A stretch of DNA of 64,000 bases, from contig CM069872.1 of the NCBI GenBank assembly GCA_036172665.1, forward strand, positions 45,618,101-45,682,100, in the 5' to 3' direction. Positions 33,361-43,689 of this stretch are shown piece after piece. The notes under the pieces are model-generated. The model worked only from the letters and a program-made list of their open reading frames with translations, searched no databases and was not told the origin of the DNA. A program made the position numbers and the translations under genes. The stretch is from Prosopocoilus inquinatus (taxonomy: Eukaryota > Arthropoda > Insecta > Coleoptera > Lucanidae). The stretch's first letter is position 1. Each line of letters starts with the position of its first letter.

Positions 33361-33504
33361 ATGGTGTTTCAGTACAATATTTTTCCGTTTAAGGATATAA
33401 AAAGACAATTTACATGTAAGAGGTTCAGTTTAAAGAAGCAGTTAAAGGAATTAACTTCTGAAAATAAACAGTTTTTATTATCGTTGGGTTTTCAATTATT
33501 ATAA
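33361..33504 (+). CDS. 47-aa small basic protein upstream of the major capsid gene
   Basis: A short ATG frame starts 9 bp after the minor capsid stop. It has an FPFKDIKRQF start, a basic middle (CKRFSLKKQLKEL) and a tail SENKQFLLSLGF. I recall similar tiny proteins with a tail like 'NKxFLxSLGL' in the same position in other insect Polintons, which raises confidence that it is real. No enzyme motif is present. A virion or assembly role is likely from its place between the two capsid genes, but this is inference. Confidence 0.6.
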   Translation: MVFQYNIFPFKDIKRQFTCKRFSLKKQLKELTSENKQFLLSLGFQLL

Positions 33505-33529
33505 AGAAGATAAAAAAAAAAAAAAAAAA

Positions 33530-34750
33530 ATGAGTTTCGGTATGTTAAACATTGGTGAGCACGTTTTCACGGACGATTCTATTACAAACTGTGAAATACA
33601 CAGTCATCCACCGTACGCAAACACCACGTTAAATAAATCAGATGAAATTCGACTACCGATTCAAACGCAGGACATCTACACGTTACCATCTCAAAGTTAC
33701 CTGTACATCGAAGGGAAAATACTCGATCAGGACAACAAAATCAGCAATACTTTGAACTTTATCAATAACGGTATTGCTTTTCTGTTCGATGAAATCAGAT
33801 ACGAACTCGGTGGATCGGTCATAGATCGCGCTCGAAATCCTGGCATAACGTCAACCATAAAAGGATACATTTCTTTTACGCACAACGACTGCACACGATA
33901 CAACAATGCCGGCTGGAATCATCTTGAAAATCCTACAATCACCGACTTAACGACAGGAAATTTTAGCGTTTGCGTTCCGCTGAAGATTTTGCTCGGATTT
34001 TGTGAAGATTTTAAAAAAATTTTAGTGAACGTACGACAGGAATTAGTGCTCATTCGAAGTTCTTCAGATCTTAATGCGACAATTACCACGAAGAACGGGG
34101 AAAAACCTAAAATAGAACTTTTAAAAATTCTATGGAAAATTCCTCACGTTCGAGTAGCCGACGCTGAAAAATTACAATTGCTCGGATATATCGATAAAGG
34201 AAGAGATCTCGAAATCGCGTTCAGAAACTGGGAACTACACGAACTACCTCTCCTACAGCAGACGATGAGGCACACGTGGAACGTTAAAGCTAGCAGCCAA
34301 TTGGAGAAACCTCGTTTCGTTATTGTCGGTTTTCAAACTAGTAGAAAAAATGACGCTTCAAAAAATGTTAGCCAATTTGATCATTGTAACTTAACAAACA
34401 TGAAACTATATTTAAATTCTGAAGTCTATCCTTATGATAATTTAAATTTAAATTTTGACAAACATCAATTTGCAATCTTGTACGAAATGTACGCTCAATT
34501 TCAACAATCCTATTATTATAAAACCGCAGGCGAACCGTGTCTTAGCTTTACGAAATTTAAAGATTTAGCACCGCTCGTTGTGATCGATTGTAGCCGACAA
34601 AACGAAACACTCAAATCCGGGACCGTAGACATAAGATTAGAATTTGAAACTAATAAAAATATTCCCGCAAACACCTGCGCTTTTTGTCTCATTTTGCATG
34701 ATAGATTAGTAAAATATAATCCACTTACAAATGCTGTAAAAATGTTTTAA
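33530..34750 (+). CDS. MCP: major capsid protein (hexon-like, double jelly roll)
   Basis: The 406-aa protein matches the Polinton PY/major capsid protein that forms pseudo-hexagonal capsomers. Recognisable parts are a His/Pro-rich start (IHSHPPYANTT, 23-33), LPIQTQDIYTLPSQSYLYIE (42-61), the strand-loop FLFDEIRYELGGSVIDRARN (84-103) and ITSTIKGYISF (106-116). The C-terminal jelly roll contains SGTVDIRLEF and a final FCLILHDRLV strand. The gene starts with an ATG at 33530 after a long A-run and has no internal stop. AATAAA at 34763-34768 follows. Length is typical of the insect Polinton family; no break is seen. Confidence 0.93.
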   Translation: MSFGMLNIGEHVFTDDSITNCEIHSHPPYANTTLNKSDEIRLPIQTQDIYTLPSQSYLYIEGKILDQDNKISNTLNFINNGIAFLFDEIRYELGGSVIDRARNPGITSTIKGYISFTHNDCTRYNNAGWNHLENPTITDLTTGNFSVCVPLKILLGFCEDFKKILVNVRQELVLIRSSSDLNATITTKNGEKPKIELLKILWKIPHVRVADAEKLQLLGYIDKGRDLEIAFRNWELHELPLLQQTMRHTWNVKASSQLEKPRFVIVGFQTSRKNDASKNVSQFDHCNLTNMKLYLNSEVYPYDNLNLNFDKHQFAILYEMYAQFQQSYYYKTAGEPCLSFTKFKDLAPLVVIDCSRQNETLKSGTVDIRLEFETNKNIPANTCAFCLILHDRLVKYNPLTNAVKMF

Positions 34751-34762
34751 AAATTAATTATA

Positions 34763-34768
34763 AATAAA
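34763..34768 (+). terminator. poly(A) signal after the major capsid gene
   Basis: AATAAA occurs 13 bp after the MCP stop, followed by a GTGTTGTGT stretch that resembles a downstream GU-rich element. Confidence 0.55.
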
Positions 34769-34806
34769 GTGTTGTGTAGTCATTTTATTCATTCATTCTC
34801 GAAAAG

Positions 34807-34935
34807 ATGCCCGTTCCGGTGAAGTACAAGTGCCCTAAATGTAAAGGAGAGACAGATATACCAGAACACAAATGTATATCTTGTATGATGGATCAATTAC
34901 AGAAAGACCTCTACGGAAAAAAACATTGGCAGTAG
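34807..34935 (+). CDS. 42-aa zinc-ribbon protein
   Basis: A short ATG frame between MCP and the secreted protein reads CPKC (9-12) then CISC (23-26), a four-cysteine zinc-ribbon spacing of CxxC-x10-CxxC. It ends in a polar, Lys-containing tail (KKHWQ). I do not recognise a specific family. It is the second tiny Cys-pair protein in this element besides the one at 20580-20786. The frame is too short to be certain, but two intact CxxC knuckles in 42 residues are unlikely by chance. Confidence 0.55.
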   Translation: MPVPVKYKCPKCKGETDIPEHKCISCMMDQLQKDLYGKKHWQ

Positions 34936-34975
34936 GAAGGGGAGAACTTATTATTTAATTTTTTACACATCTGAT

Positions 34976-34980
34976 TCAGT
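34976..34980 (+). promoter_or_regulatory. arthropod initiator-like TCAGT before the secreted-protein gene
   Basis: TCAGT lies 27 bp upstream of the ATG at 35007, the same kind of motif as that before the PLA2 gene. This is motif evidence only. Confidence 0.3.
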
Positions 34981-35006
34981 ATATTTTAATCATTGCACTG
35001 GGCAAG

Positions 35007-35732
35007 ATGAGAACCTTAATCGCATTACTTTTCATTACCATTACGCGCATTCAGTGCAATACCACTGACTCATGTGAATACTATAAACAAAGTTATGAAA
35101 CCGCTCAAGCTGAATACGACACACTTTATAATAGCAGTTTTATCATATATCAAGAATGTACAAAGGAGCTCGATGAATACATTCAATTACATGCCAACGA
35201 AATAGATTTAAACGATAAGTACATTCAACAAATTGAAAATTGTGAAAAAAGGGTCACAAACTTAAGTGAAGAAGTCGTTAATACAGAAAGAATTAAACTA
35301 ATTAAAGAAAATATTTTATTGGAATCATCTATGCAAGTATTAAATAAAACTTCAACAGAAAAATTACATGTCTTAGACGAAAAAATAAACATAGCATATT
35401 CTCTAATTAACGAATACAAGAAAAACGTATCACGTTTATTAAATCAAATCGATACATTGACACATGAATTGTATATGATTGGAGCGGATTCCAACAATTG
35501 TAGCAATAAACTACATATAACAATTGATGAACTATTGAAACAACAGGCGAATCAAAACAAAATGTATAAAAATATCAACGATTGCATTGACAGAGAAGAA
35601 GATTGTTTGGAACGAAGAAATAAAATGGGTGTAACACTTAATACCTGTCGAAAAAATAACAGAAGATTAAGACAACAACTTAATACACAAACATCATCAT
35701 CATCATCCACACCACAACCGAACAAATCCTAA
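35007..35732 (+). CDS. secreted coiled-coil glycoprotein (241 aa), outermost gene of virion block
   Basis: The first 17 residues (MRTLIALLFITITRIQC) form a signal peptide. The mature chain is mostly heptad-like helix with eight cysteines and six N-glycosylation sequons (N18, N42, N85, N113, N140, N164). No C-terminal membrane segment or GPI-like tail is seen, so it should be secreted or shed. The end is a Ser run plus a polar PQPNKS tail. I do not recognise the family. Lying after the capsid genes, it could be an attachment or fibre-like factor or an extracellular effector, which is speculation. The last ~46 nt of the frame lie inside the right TIR, so the left TIR carries a copy of this 3' end. 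Confidence 0.75.
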   Translation: MRTLIALLFITITRIQCNTTDSCEYYKQSYETAQAEYDTLYNSSFIIYQECTKELDEYIQLHANEIDLNDKYIQQIENCEKRVTNLSEEVVNTERIKLIKENILLESSMQVLNKTSTEKLHVLDEKINIAYSLINEYKKNVSRLLNQIDTLTHELYMIGADSNNCSNKLHITIDELLKQQANQNKMYKNINDCIDREEDCLERRNKMGVTLNTCRKNNRRLRQQLNTQTSSSSSTPQPNKS

Positions 35733-36425
35733 TTATTTTAATTGTAAATTATAACTAAAAGTTTTTTTTATTTGTAAAAATTGTAATATTATATTAGAAC
35801 AAGTCTGAAATAAAATATTACATTCTAACGAAGCGTCTTATCAGTTTCCTGATCCCTCGTTTGACCTAGCGTCTCTTATCGTCTGATCCCCCCCTAGCGA
35901 CGTTCGAACACAGATTCCTAAAAATCTACATTTTTGCATTTTTTTTTTTTCAATCAGTAAGCAACCAAAAAAAACCGACACAAACAAGTGTCACCTGTGT
36001 GTGACAGGTAGCGCAAAAATTCTGTTCAAACCTGCGAAACGATACGCGTTCAAGAAATACCGCTCGTACTAGGACAGTACAAAGGTCAGCGCGCGCGCGA
36101 CTTTGAAAGCCTCTGCTCGCGCGCAACCGCGGCGAGGCTCCTCCAGCCTCCACTTCTTCTTCTTAGGCCTCTGGTCATTGACGATGACCTTGAAAGACTT
36201 CTTCTTCTTAGGCCTCTCCAGCATTGTCCACAAGCCCCGACCTTGAAAGCCTCTGGTCATTGACCACTTCTTACACCCTCTGGTCATTGACGACATGCAC
36301 AAGAACCAACAGGGGTTACTTCTTCACCGATAAAAACACCCCCTACAATTGGGGTTGGATTTCAACGGTGGTCTCTTCGGATGGAACATGCCATCGAAGT
36401 GTCCTAGGATCCCGCTTGCTATACT
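35687..36425 (-). repeat. Polinton right terminal inverted repeat (~739 bp)
   Basis: This is the complement of 19353-20117. It ends GCTATACT, followed by the TAATTC duplication. Compared with the left copy it lacks an 18-bp segment (near 35882-35884), one trinucleotide unit in the serine tract and the extra terminal AGT. Otherwise I see near-identity over the whole length, which points to recent insertion or ongoing homogenisation. Confidence 0.95.
35809..35814 (+). terminator. TIR-borne poly(A) signal, right
   Basis: AATAAA lies 77 bp after the stop of the secreted-protein gene, inside the right TIR. It mirrors the signal at 19987-19992. Confidence 0.5.
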
Positions 36426-36431
36426 TAATTC
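36426..36431. repeat. right target-site duplication TAATTC
   Basis: This is an exact copy of 19347-19352 directly after the right TIR. Confidence 0.85.
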
Positions 36432-36468
36432 AATTAATTTCTTCTTAACCAAGTTACGATCGTTAAAG

Positions 36469-36582
36469 GTATCCGGCATTCGGAATTCTCTTTGTGATTG
36501 GTTGATCTAAAATTTCTAAATGTTTCAACGTTCGGATATTTGAAAACAACCATTCCCGAAGAGGATTACGAATGCCGGACAT
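36469..36582. mobile_element. 114-bp foldback element beside the Polinton
   Basis: GTATCCGGCATTCGGAATTC at the left pairs with the complement of GATTACGAATGCCGGACAT at the right. The imperfect match continues for about 60 bp per arm, so nearly the whole element folds back. It has no coding capacity. Confidence 0.65.
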
Positions 36583-36660
36583 CGTATGCCGGAGATGTGG
36601 AAACCCAGCATGACAGAATACAACCAACTGACTTGATTTGACTTTTAATGAACACTCGTT

Positions 36661-36796
36661 ATACAGATAGTCTCAAAAGTAACGTCCGTGCTTGAAAGAA
36701 GAGAGAGACGAAAGGATTCGAAAAAAGTTCCGATTTATTTTAGCTTCGTGAATCAAAATTCAAAAGTACGGGCATTATTTTTCAGTTATCCTGTAT
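36661..36796. mobile_element. 136-bp MITE-like element
   Basis: The left end ATACAGATAGTCTCAAAAGT and the complement of the right end (CAGTTATCCTGTAT) align with small gaps over about 29 bp. It lies 235 bp beyond the Polinton insertion site. Confidence 0.55.
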
Positions 36797-39700
36797 ATAA
36801 GAGTTGTTAAAATTAACAATTGATTAATCGACTATCTGTAATATGATATACTTCTGTTTTCGTCTTGAATGTTCTTCCTAATATTGCTGCTGTTACTTCG
36901 CTTTCTTTGCCCTTTCTTCTTGATGCTTCAATTTCGTTGCGCAATTCGTCCATGATTATTACAAAACTTTTTGTAAACACCGTCTCAGTTTATTTGGGAA
37001 CGCTAAACGTTATTTTGAGAGTTCAAAGTTTGTTCTACTTCGCAAAGAAGAAAAACTAAGTTCTAAGATCTGCTTAATCGAACTTCCAGTTCCAAAACAC
37101 GAATCTACGCTACTGATCCGAAATACTATTTTTTTCCTTACTTACTTATTTACATTTAATTCATTCAATTGTGGGGCAAGGTTAGGGTTAGGTTGAGTTC
37201 GCATTAAATTACATCACGAATTTCTCTCCAACTATTGTCAAAACCTCTATTACACTTATTAACTTCTCTGCAGTTCCTCCTTCCTTGTTCTTCTTAATCT
37301 ACCTCTTCTTATTACGTTACTTGCTTGCTTGATTTTCTTAGCTTCATCAAATCTCGTTTTCATTTTTGATCACATTTTCGTGTAGTAATCACTGTGTCTA
37401 CTGATGCTTCTTTTTTCTTCCTTGCCTTTCCTCGTTCTATATTAAATATTTCGTTTCAGAGCTTGCCACGTCGTTCAATTTTCTTCGTGCTGCCGTCTCA
37501 TCTCATATAGAAATGAGAATGTTAGCTATAAAGCCTGTCTTCTTTTAACAATGTTTTTCGAGTTTCAACATCCATCATTCTTTCTTAGATATTTGAATTC
37601 ATCTACTCAATAGTCTCTTGTTTTTTCCTTTAAACTGTAGTTTAGTCCGCCCGACATTGACTGTTTGGCTGTTTGTGCTTTTTTCTTAAATATTTTGATT
37701 TTGTGTCAAATTATTTGTAGTAAGACTACACTACTACTCACTTGTGTCATTTATCTTCGTAGCTGAGGTTCAGTAAGTTTCACTGTTTCCATCTTCCAAT
37801 TCCTCTTAACTTTTATGTTAACTACTTTATTTTGCATTTTTATTAGTTCCTTGTTCCCAATTCAATTTTCTAGAAGGCACCTCCTACGTATTCGGGATGG
37901 ATTGGTTTAACAGTGGAACGAAGAAAGCTTGGGCTTATTTGAAGAAATTCGACGAAGGAATGCAAAATAACAGCTTGTCATATTGTTTTCTTCGTGGAAA
38001 TTACCGGCATTCGTTTTTTTTTAACTATCTCTATTTCTTTCAAAGAGTTTTCATTTCGTTTGATAGTCTTCTTGCGGTATTTTGTTGTTTCTTTTCACGG
38101 TCTCCACATTTTCATTTTGAGGACATTTGCACCGGGTTTTTCTAATCTTTCTTGGAGGTAATCGTTGATAAGATTAATGGCCAAGTTTCGTTTCTTTAAT
38201 ATTTAATGTTAATCCATTATTCTCACTACACTTAAACAATTTGTTTTGAAAACGAAATTAACATACCGTCCCCTGTTTTATATTGTTCAAAAGTATGTTT
38301 TCTGTGGATCTATTGAGAAATAACACTTTCTCATTGTTCTTCGTATTATTTGCAAATACTTACCAATGCAAATTGTCTTCTTCATACGAAGATTAGTACA
38401 ATCTCTGGTATTTACAGAAAGGTTGGCTACTGCGATGAGTTACTATGATCTGTTTATTCCTTGGTTGGCAAATGATTTGTCGTGTATCACTCTTTAAGTA
38501 TCATGTCATTTTACTTTATATCAATGTAAGGATGATTTTTTTAATGTTTAAATGAAACTTGCATAAATACTGAAATGAGAAAATATAAAATGATTATGCA
38601 GGAAACGTTTTAAGAATAGTAGTTTCTTAATCTAAAATCTAAGGGATCACCACGATATCATATAATATGTTAGAAAAAGTATAAGAACAAAATAAAATAA
38701 ATATACTAAAATTTGAAACCAGTACACGTTCGCAAAAGCTGTGAAATACATTTACTTTCAATGAATTTTAAAGTAAGTCCTTTATATTGCATGTCTGCGC
38801 CTTGAGACTCAAAAATACACATCATATGAAACTGTACCTTATGTTGAATACGCTCAAAATGTTGATATTTTCAACGTTATTTTATTTAGTCTGTAAAATT
38901 CCAAACACTTTGAAGACTTTCAAATAAAGGACAGGTTGAGCTGTATAATTTTCTCTTACGTAATCCTTGTATTGTTTTCATTTCAGTCTCTGAAATACGT
39001 ATTTTTCGAAAACAAAGAACTATAAATAGCTTCTAAGATAAATGGTGCTTATAATACGTAGTGCTGTCCGTTAACATTTATCTTTTTCCGGTTTGATCGA
39101 TGAACACATGTAATGGCGATTCTGTTGTATAAAAATAAACGGTGTTTATTTTGGTAAGTCACAACGCAATGTGCGATCGAATTTCCATATTTCACGAAAC
39201 AACGATCACGATGACGTTCCTTTTTGGATTACGGCAAACATTACGTCGAATCTCGGATATTTTAATCACGAGACGAATAGTCGATCGGTCATGGAAAAAA
39301 TATTATTATCCTTTCATGAAAATAAAGCAACAATATGTTTCTCTTCATTGATGAAAGACTATTCAAGTTACTGCTAGACTATTTGCTATTTCTTTACATG
39401 CTTTCGCAAGTTAAGTTTATTTTTTATTTACAAAAGTCGTCTGCACAGATTTCTTTCGTTCAACAACTTAGTATTCGTTTTCAGTTCCGTTTGAAATAAA
39501 ATAAACTTAATTTTCGTGAAACAAAAAAGAAATCCTTGACTTTAAATTTATTCAAATCAGTCTCCTTCGTCCCAAATGGGGTCTCATTTGTTAGCAAAAG
39601 TAACGCAAATAAAGCGACACCACAGCCCGAATAAAACGCGACATTTTTTTTTTTTTAGAGAAAACATTACACCCTGCTTTGCTCGTAAAAAGTTCACCAT

Positions 39701-40284
39701 TAAACCTAATGCCTCGTCTTACCTTAGATAGGGCATAATAGGGGGTATTCAATTTGCGCGAGAAAAATTGTATCATCGTAACGAGAAAGCGGTGTTGCGC
39801 CGTAAAGGAGAATTTCAGGCCTTTAATAATTAAGGGGTAACTCGAGTGCGGGAAATCTGCCGGGTAATTAAGTGAACGAAAACATATTTTTATGTGCATA
39901 ATATAAACTTTTAATTAACGGAGGAAATATTAATATCGATGAGTTCAGGGTTGTTCGCTTGCAGAGATTTCATGTAGAAAATTCAAAAGGAAATATTTGG
40001 ATTATCAGGAGAGAAATTAGAATTATAGAATAAATTTCTACCACCTTCAGTAAATTAAAGTTAATTTCTCCAATTTTCAAATTTAATTTAACGACGAGAG
40101 GATAAAGCAAGATTAAGCTGAAGAAAGAACGAAAAGTTTCGATTTTTTTTTCTGTGAACTCGAATAAGATTGAATTAAGAAAGTTTTCATAAAAATGTAG
40201 CTATTAACTAGTGGACAAGTTGGTTGAGATTGGTTGTTACTATAAACTTTGTGAAAGAAGGGCGATAACGCGATACGAACATGA
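36797..40284. other. non-coding flank with weak, broken coding-like stretch
   Basis: On the minus strand about 36840-36960 reads a short open segment (ELRNEIEASRRKGKESEVTA) of coding character. Interrupted purine-rich minus-strand sequence continues to about 38150. It may be a decayed retroelement, but I cannot match it to a specific domain. The rest shows no feature. Confidence 0.35.
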
Positions 40285-40460
40285 CCTCTTCATCATATGT
40301 AAGAACTTTCGGTTTCTGGACCGTTCTTGTCCGATAAACTTAAAGTTGTTGGGCGTCTTTTAGTTTGACTACCCAAACTAAAACAGCCGCGGGCTTTGAA
40401 GGAATCGATCGAAAGCGATATTAGGGACTAACTCGCATTAATAACATCGCGGCTTAGTAA
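40285..40460 (+). repeat. diverged duplicated block B, copy 1
   Basis: This block resembles 43690-43870 in direct orientation. Shared pieces include GAACTTTCGGTTTCTGG versus GAACTTTCAGTTTCTGG, GATAAACTTAAAGTTGTT and GGCATCGATCGAAAGCGA-like sequence. It is non-coding. Confidence 0.65.
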
Positions 40461-43192
40461 AATAACATGATTAAATAAAATGAGACAGGACTTAATTTAA
40501 TAGCGAAAGCTACTCATGATGGATGTGACTTCCAAACTAATATTAGTATCTCAAATGAAGCTTTCTTAATTTTCGGCAAACTTCTTTCTGCCGCTTCGCA
40601 CTTAATTTTTTAATTAACAAACTATGAATTTTTAAATTTAGTAACGGACGTTAGAGATTTAAGCACTTGCGCATAAAATTCCTGACATTGCAAAACTGGC
40701 TTTTCATGTTTCCATTTCACCAGCATTATAAAATAAATATTTCCCTGCAAAAGTATTATGAGGCATACAGCCCAACGAACGTTTTACTACTTAATATTAA
40801 TTAACCCGTTTTTAATCTTTCACTCGTGTTGTGCACTTTTTAAGAGAATTCACATTCCGCTTTTAACTAGGCATTAAAATATGTCGAGTGCAATTTTTAA
40901 TTTAAAGTAGTGCTTAAGGATTTATGCTTTTAATTAATTCTTTTAGTGATATCGCCAGGAAAATGATGTTAGATTTACACTAACAGACATAATGATTAAT
41001 TTCTGTGTGCAATTAAGCGTTGACCTCAAACGGCGTCACCTCCTGAACGCCGCCTTACTAAGTCAAGCACATACCACACGTGGTTTCCGAAAGTAACTCT
41101 AGGAGTTAACCCATAACAATGTGTAGCTTTGTCATTCAAAGAACTCAACTGGTTCCAGCTCATAAGTGCTTTTCCGTTAAAGCAGTGAGTGTGTGCTGAA
41201 TTATTATTCACCATTATGTCGTATCACTTTATGTTATATGTATATAACGTGCCGTTATCGATGATTTTACGTTATGTAAACGGAATTTGAATATGAATAA
41301 TAACGTTACGTTATGTATAAATGAAATGGTACACCATAGGGGTGATTATTGGATTAAGAATTTCAATTGTAAACATAATGTAGTTATTTAGATTCGTGTA
41401 AATATACGATATTTTGAACTTTGAGGGGGTTGAACGAACCGTACCGTTATAAGTGGGCGCGTGATATTTATCCGCGAAATGAAATTCAGTCCCTCAAAAC
41501 AAATTAGGAACTCACACGCTGTAATTACGACCAGCACCCATAATAGAAATTCATTTCCAGCAAACAAATTCCGAAGGGCTGTTAACGCTAATAACGAGGC
41601 AGTCGCAGCAAAATAATCACCTCTGCGGGCGAATTAGAGATGAACGTCAATAGGGTTGATTATAATCCGGATTAAAGTTAATGACTTTTAAATAAAGATT
41701 ACAATGGATTAAATCATTAGAGTTAGTTTGTCGATTTGGAAATTAATGTGTTAATAGAAGGCAACCACTGTTTCAGCAAAAATGCTTAGGTATTAGTGTG
41801 GTCATAAGGTGTATCAACCCATCAAATATAATAATAGGGGCAATCAGTTAGAAGATGCACAATCCTGCAGATTAATCGCTTTGACACAAACGTTAATTGA
41901 AATTATCAGTCCACGCGCTCATCAGATTTACACTTTGATGTAACAGTCCAGGTCCTTTGTTTCGTATTCCGAAATAAAATTTAATTTCCCACGCTGTACC
42001 GATTCGATTTTTAATTTTGCATTATTTTTTTTACCCAGATAACACATAAATTACTTGTCTGAACGTGCGCAGTTGGGGAACAAAGTGTTTTAGTTTTTGA
42101 TTGATTCGTTTTAAAACCAAGCACCTGCACACGTGCATATTGCAAGTGATGCATATTTTAATGTATTTTCCATGTAAAAATAGATCGACCTGCTGGAAAT
42201 AATTATTTACCCAGTCAGATTTCCGATTACAAATACTATTACGAAAGCAGCAGAAATCTTGATGATTTTATTGCGAAAATTCTATTCGAAATAGAATTAT
42301 TTTATAATACATGACTATCCATTTTGGTGGCTGCGCCGGATTATTTTCATTTGAATACATTTAACATAACCACATATGAAGTGAGTGGTTTGCACGTAGA
42401 GAAAACAGTGCAAAATTTTCATATTATTATAACACTAACACTTATAATTATCTTCAGTTATCCTATAGAAATGACAAGTCAAAAATAGAGTATGTTAGAG
42501 CTACTCCTAAATAAATTTAAGTTAACTGCGCATATTTCACCATCCGTCCCTTAAATTAAATTACGACATCCCCGCGGAGTGTGAAGATACAATATACGTA
42601 CTAGTATGTGACATAACATTTCAGGATAACGTTCCTGGAAAACGTAAAGGGACCAGGAAGGCAAGAGGGCGAGTGAGTAGCTCCTCAATCACAGCTTTAA
42701 TCTACCTTTCACTCAACTAGGAAGTTACATGCACTCACTCATATCCAAGGCGTTAATTTATTACAAATTTAATTAAATTAAGAATTTTATTCTATCCCTT
42801 AGAAACGCGCGACAAAAGTGTTTGCCTCGGAACGAATAAAATATGAAAGCAATAGAAGCTCTTTTTTTCTAACATGACCGCAGGAATTTATTCCTGCGCT
42901 TCGCTCTCACGTTTATTTTTTCTCTTTTGAAGTTTTCCCCGTGCCCTAATAATCGCTCGCGATCACAATACAAAAAATGCGCCGCCGAGCGCATGGAAAT
43001 CCCAAGAATAAAAAGAACTAACGAGCGAAAACTTTTTACGTGCACTCGCAATTATGATGGATAATGTTTTCCAAAGTGGCAGATATTTCGGAAGATGCGG
43101 TTATAATCCATTGTTCCGGGAAACTCGGCTTCGTATTCTATAAATTCGAAAGTAATTTCATCGGGGACCGTATCTCTTAATGCCCGCGGATA
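40461..43192. other. non-coding host DNA
   Basis: No gene, RNA or repeat family is recognised. GC rises slightly near 42860-43190 without an identifiable exon. Confidence 0.5.
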
Positions 43193-43365
43193 CAGAATCT
43201 ATTTAGTTTTCGATTCAGTTTCGCAGAGGATTATGTGAATGTTTTGACTGTTTTTTAAAACTCGGAAAGTTAGTTTAGTGCGCGGTGATGGATAAAGCTC
43301 GGAATTGAAGCGGATTTTTCAGCACTAAGTGAATTAAATCGGGTTATTATGAGTTTAAGAGGTAG
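43193..43365 (+). repeat. diverged duplicated block A, copy 1
   Basis: This block resembles 46090-46262. Shared segments include GGATAAAGCTCGGAATTGAA versus GGATAAAGCTAGGGACCGAA, CGGATTTTTC, and AAATCGGGTTATTATGA versus AAATCGGGTTACCGTGA. Block B copy 2 follows about 330 bp downstream. Confidence 0.65.
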
Positions 43366-43689
43366 CGGTGAAATGGAATTGCATTTTTAAGTTGAATGCA
43401 AATGCTGGTGCTATTATTCTCTTGAATTTTATAATACTTTACCTGACGAGAGAAATGAGGAAAAAAGTCACTCACACTTTCGAAGGGCTCCGTTTAATAG
43501 ATATGCTTTTAGTGCCGTATGATGCGTGGATAATTTTTGTATAAAATTTGTGAAAAACTGAGAGTATCACATTCACTACGGTAACCTGTCTCTTTCTTTT
43601 TGTAACAAACTTGAAATCAAATTTAACATCGCGCCATATAGCTTTAGCAATTCGTTGGTTAATTAAACATTTCTAGCAAAATTTGGCAG

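Larger units (their letters stand above)
19353..36425. mobile_element. full-length Maverick/Polinton (polintovirus-like) element, 17,073 bp
   Basis: The element is delimited by long inverted repeats ending in AGT...ACT and by a TAATTC duplication. It contains the gene set that defines Polintons: protein-primed DNA polymerase B, retroviral-like integrase with chromodomain, FtsK/HerA-type packaging ATPase, adenain-like cysteine protease, double jelly-roll major capsid and single jelly-roll minor capsid protein. Accessory genes are a PLA2 protein, dUTPase, small zinc-ribbon proteins, a spliced gene and a secreted coiled-coil protein. Genes run outward from a divergent centre near 30.43-30.52 kb, except for the spliced plus-strand gene. 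All core frames are open. The type is certain. Whether it still moves or makes particles is not visible from sequence. Confidence 0.97.

Noticed and set aside
33395..33405. TATAAAA-like sequence upstream of MCP
   Set aside because: It lies inside the 47-aa coding frame and 130 bp from the MCP ATG; chance is high in AT-rich coding sequence.
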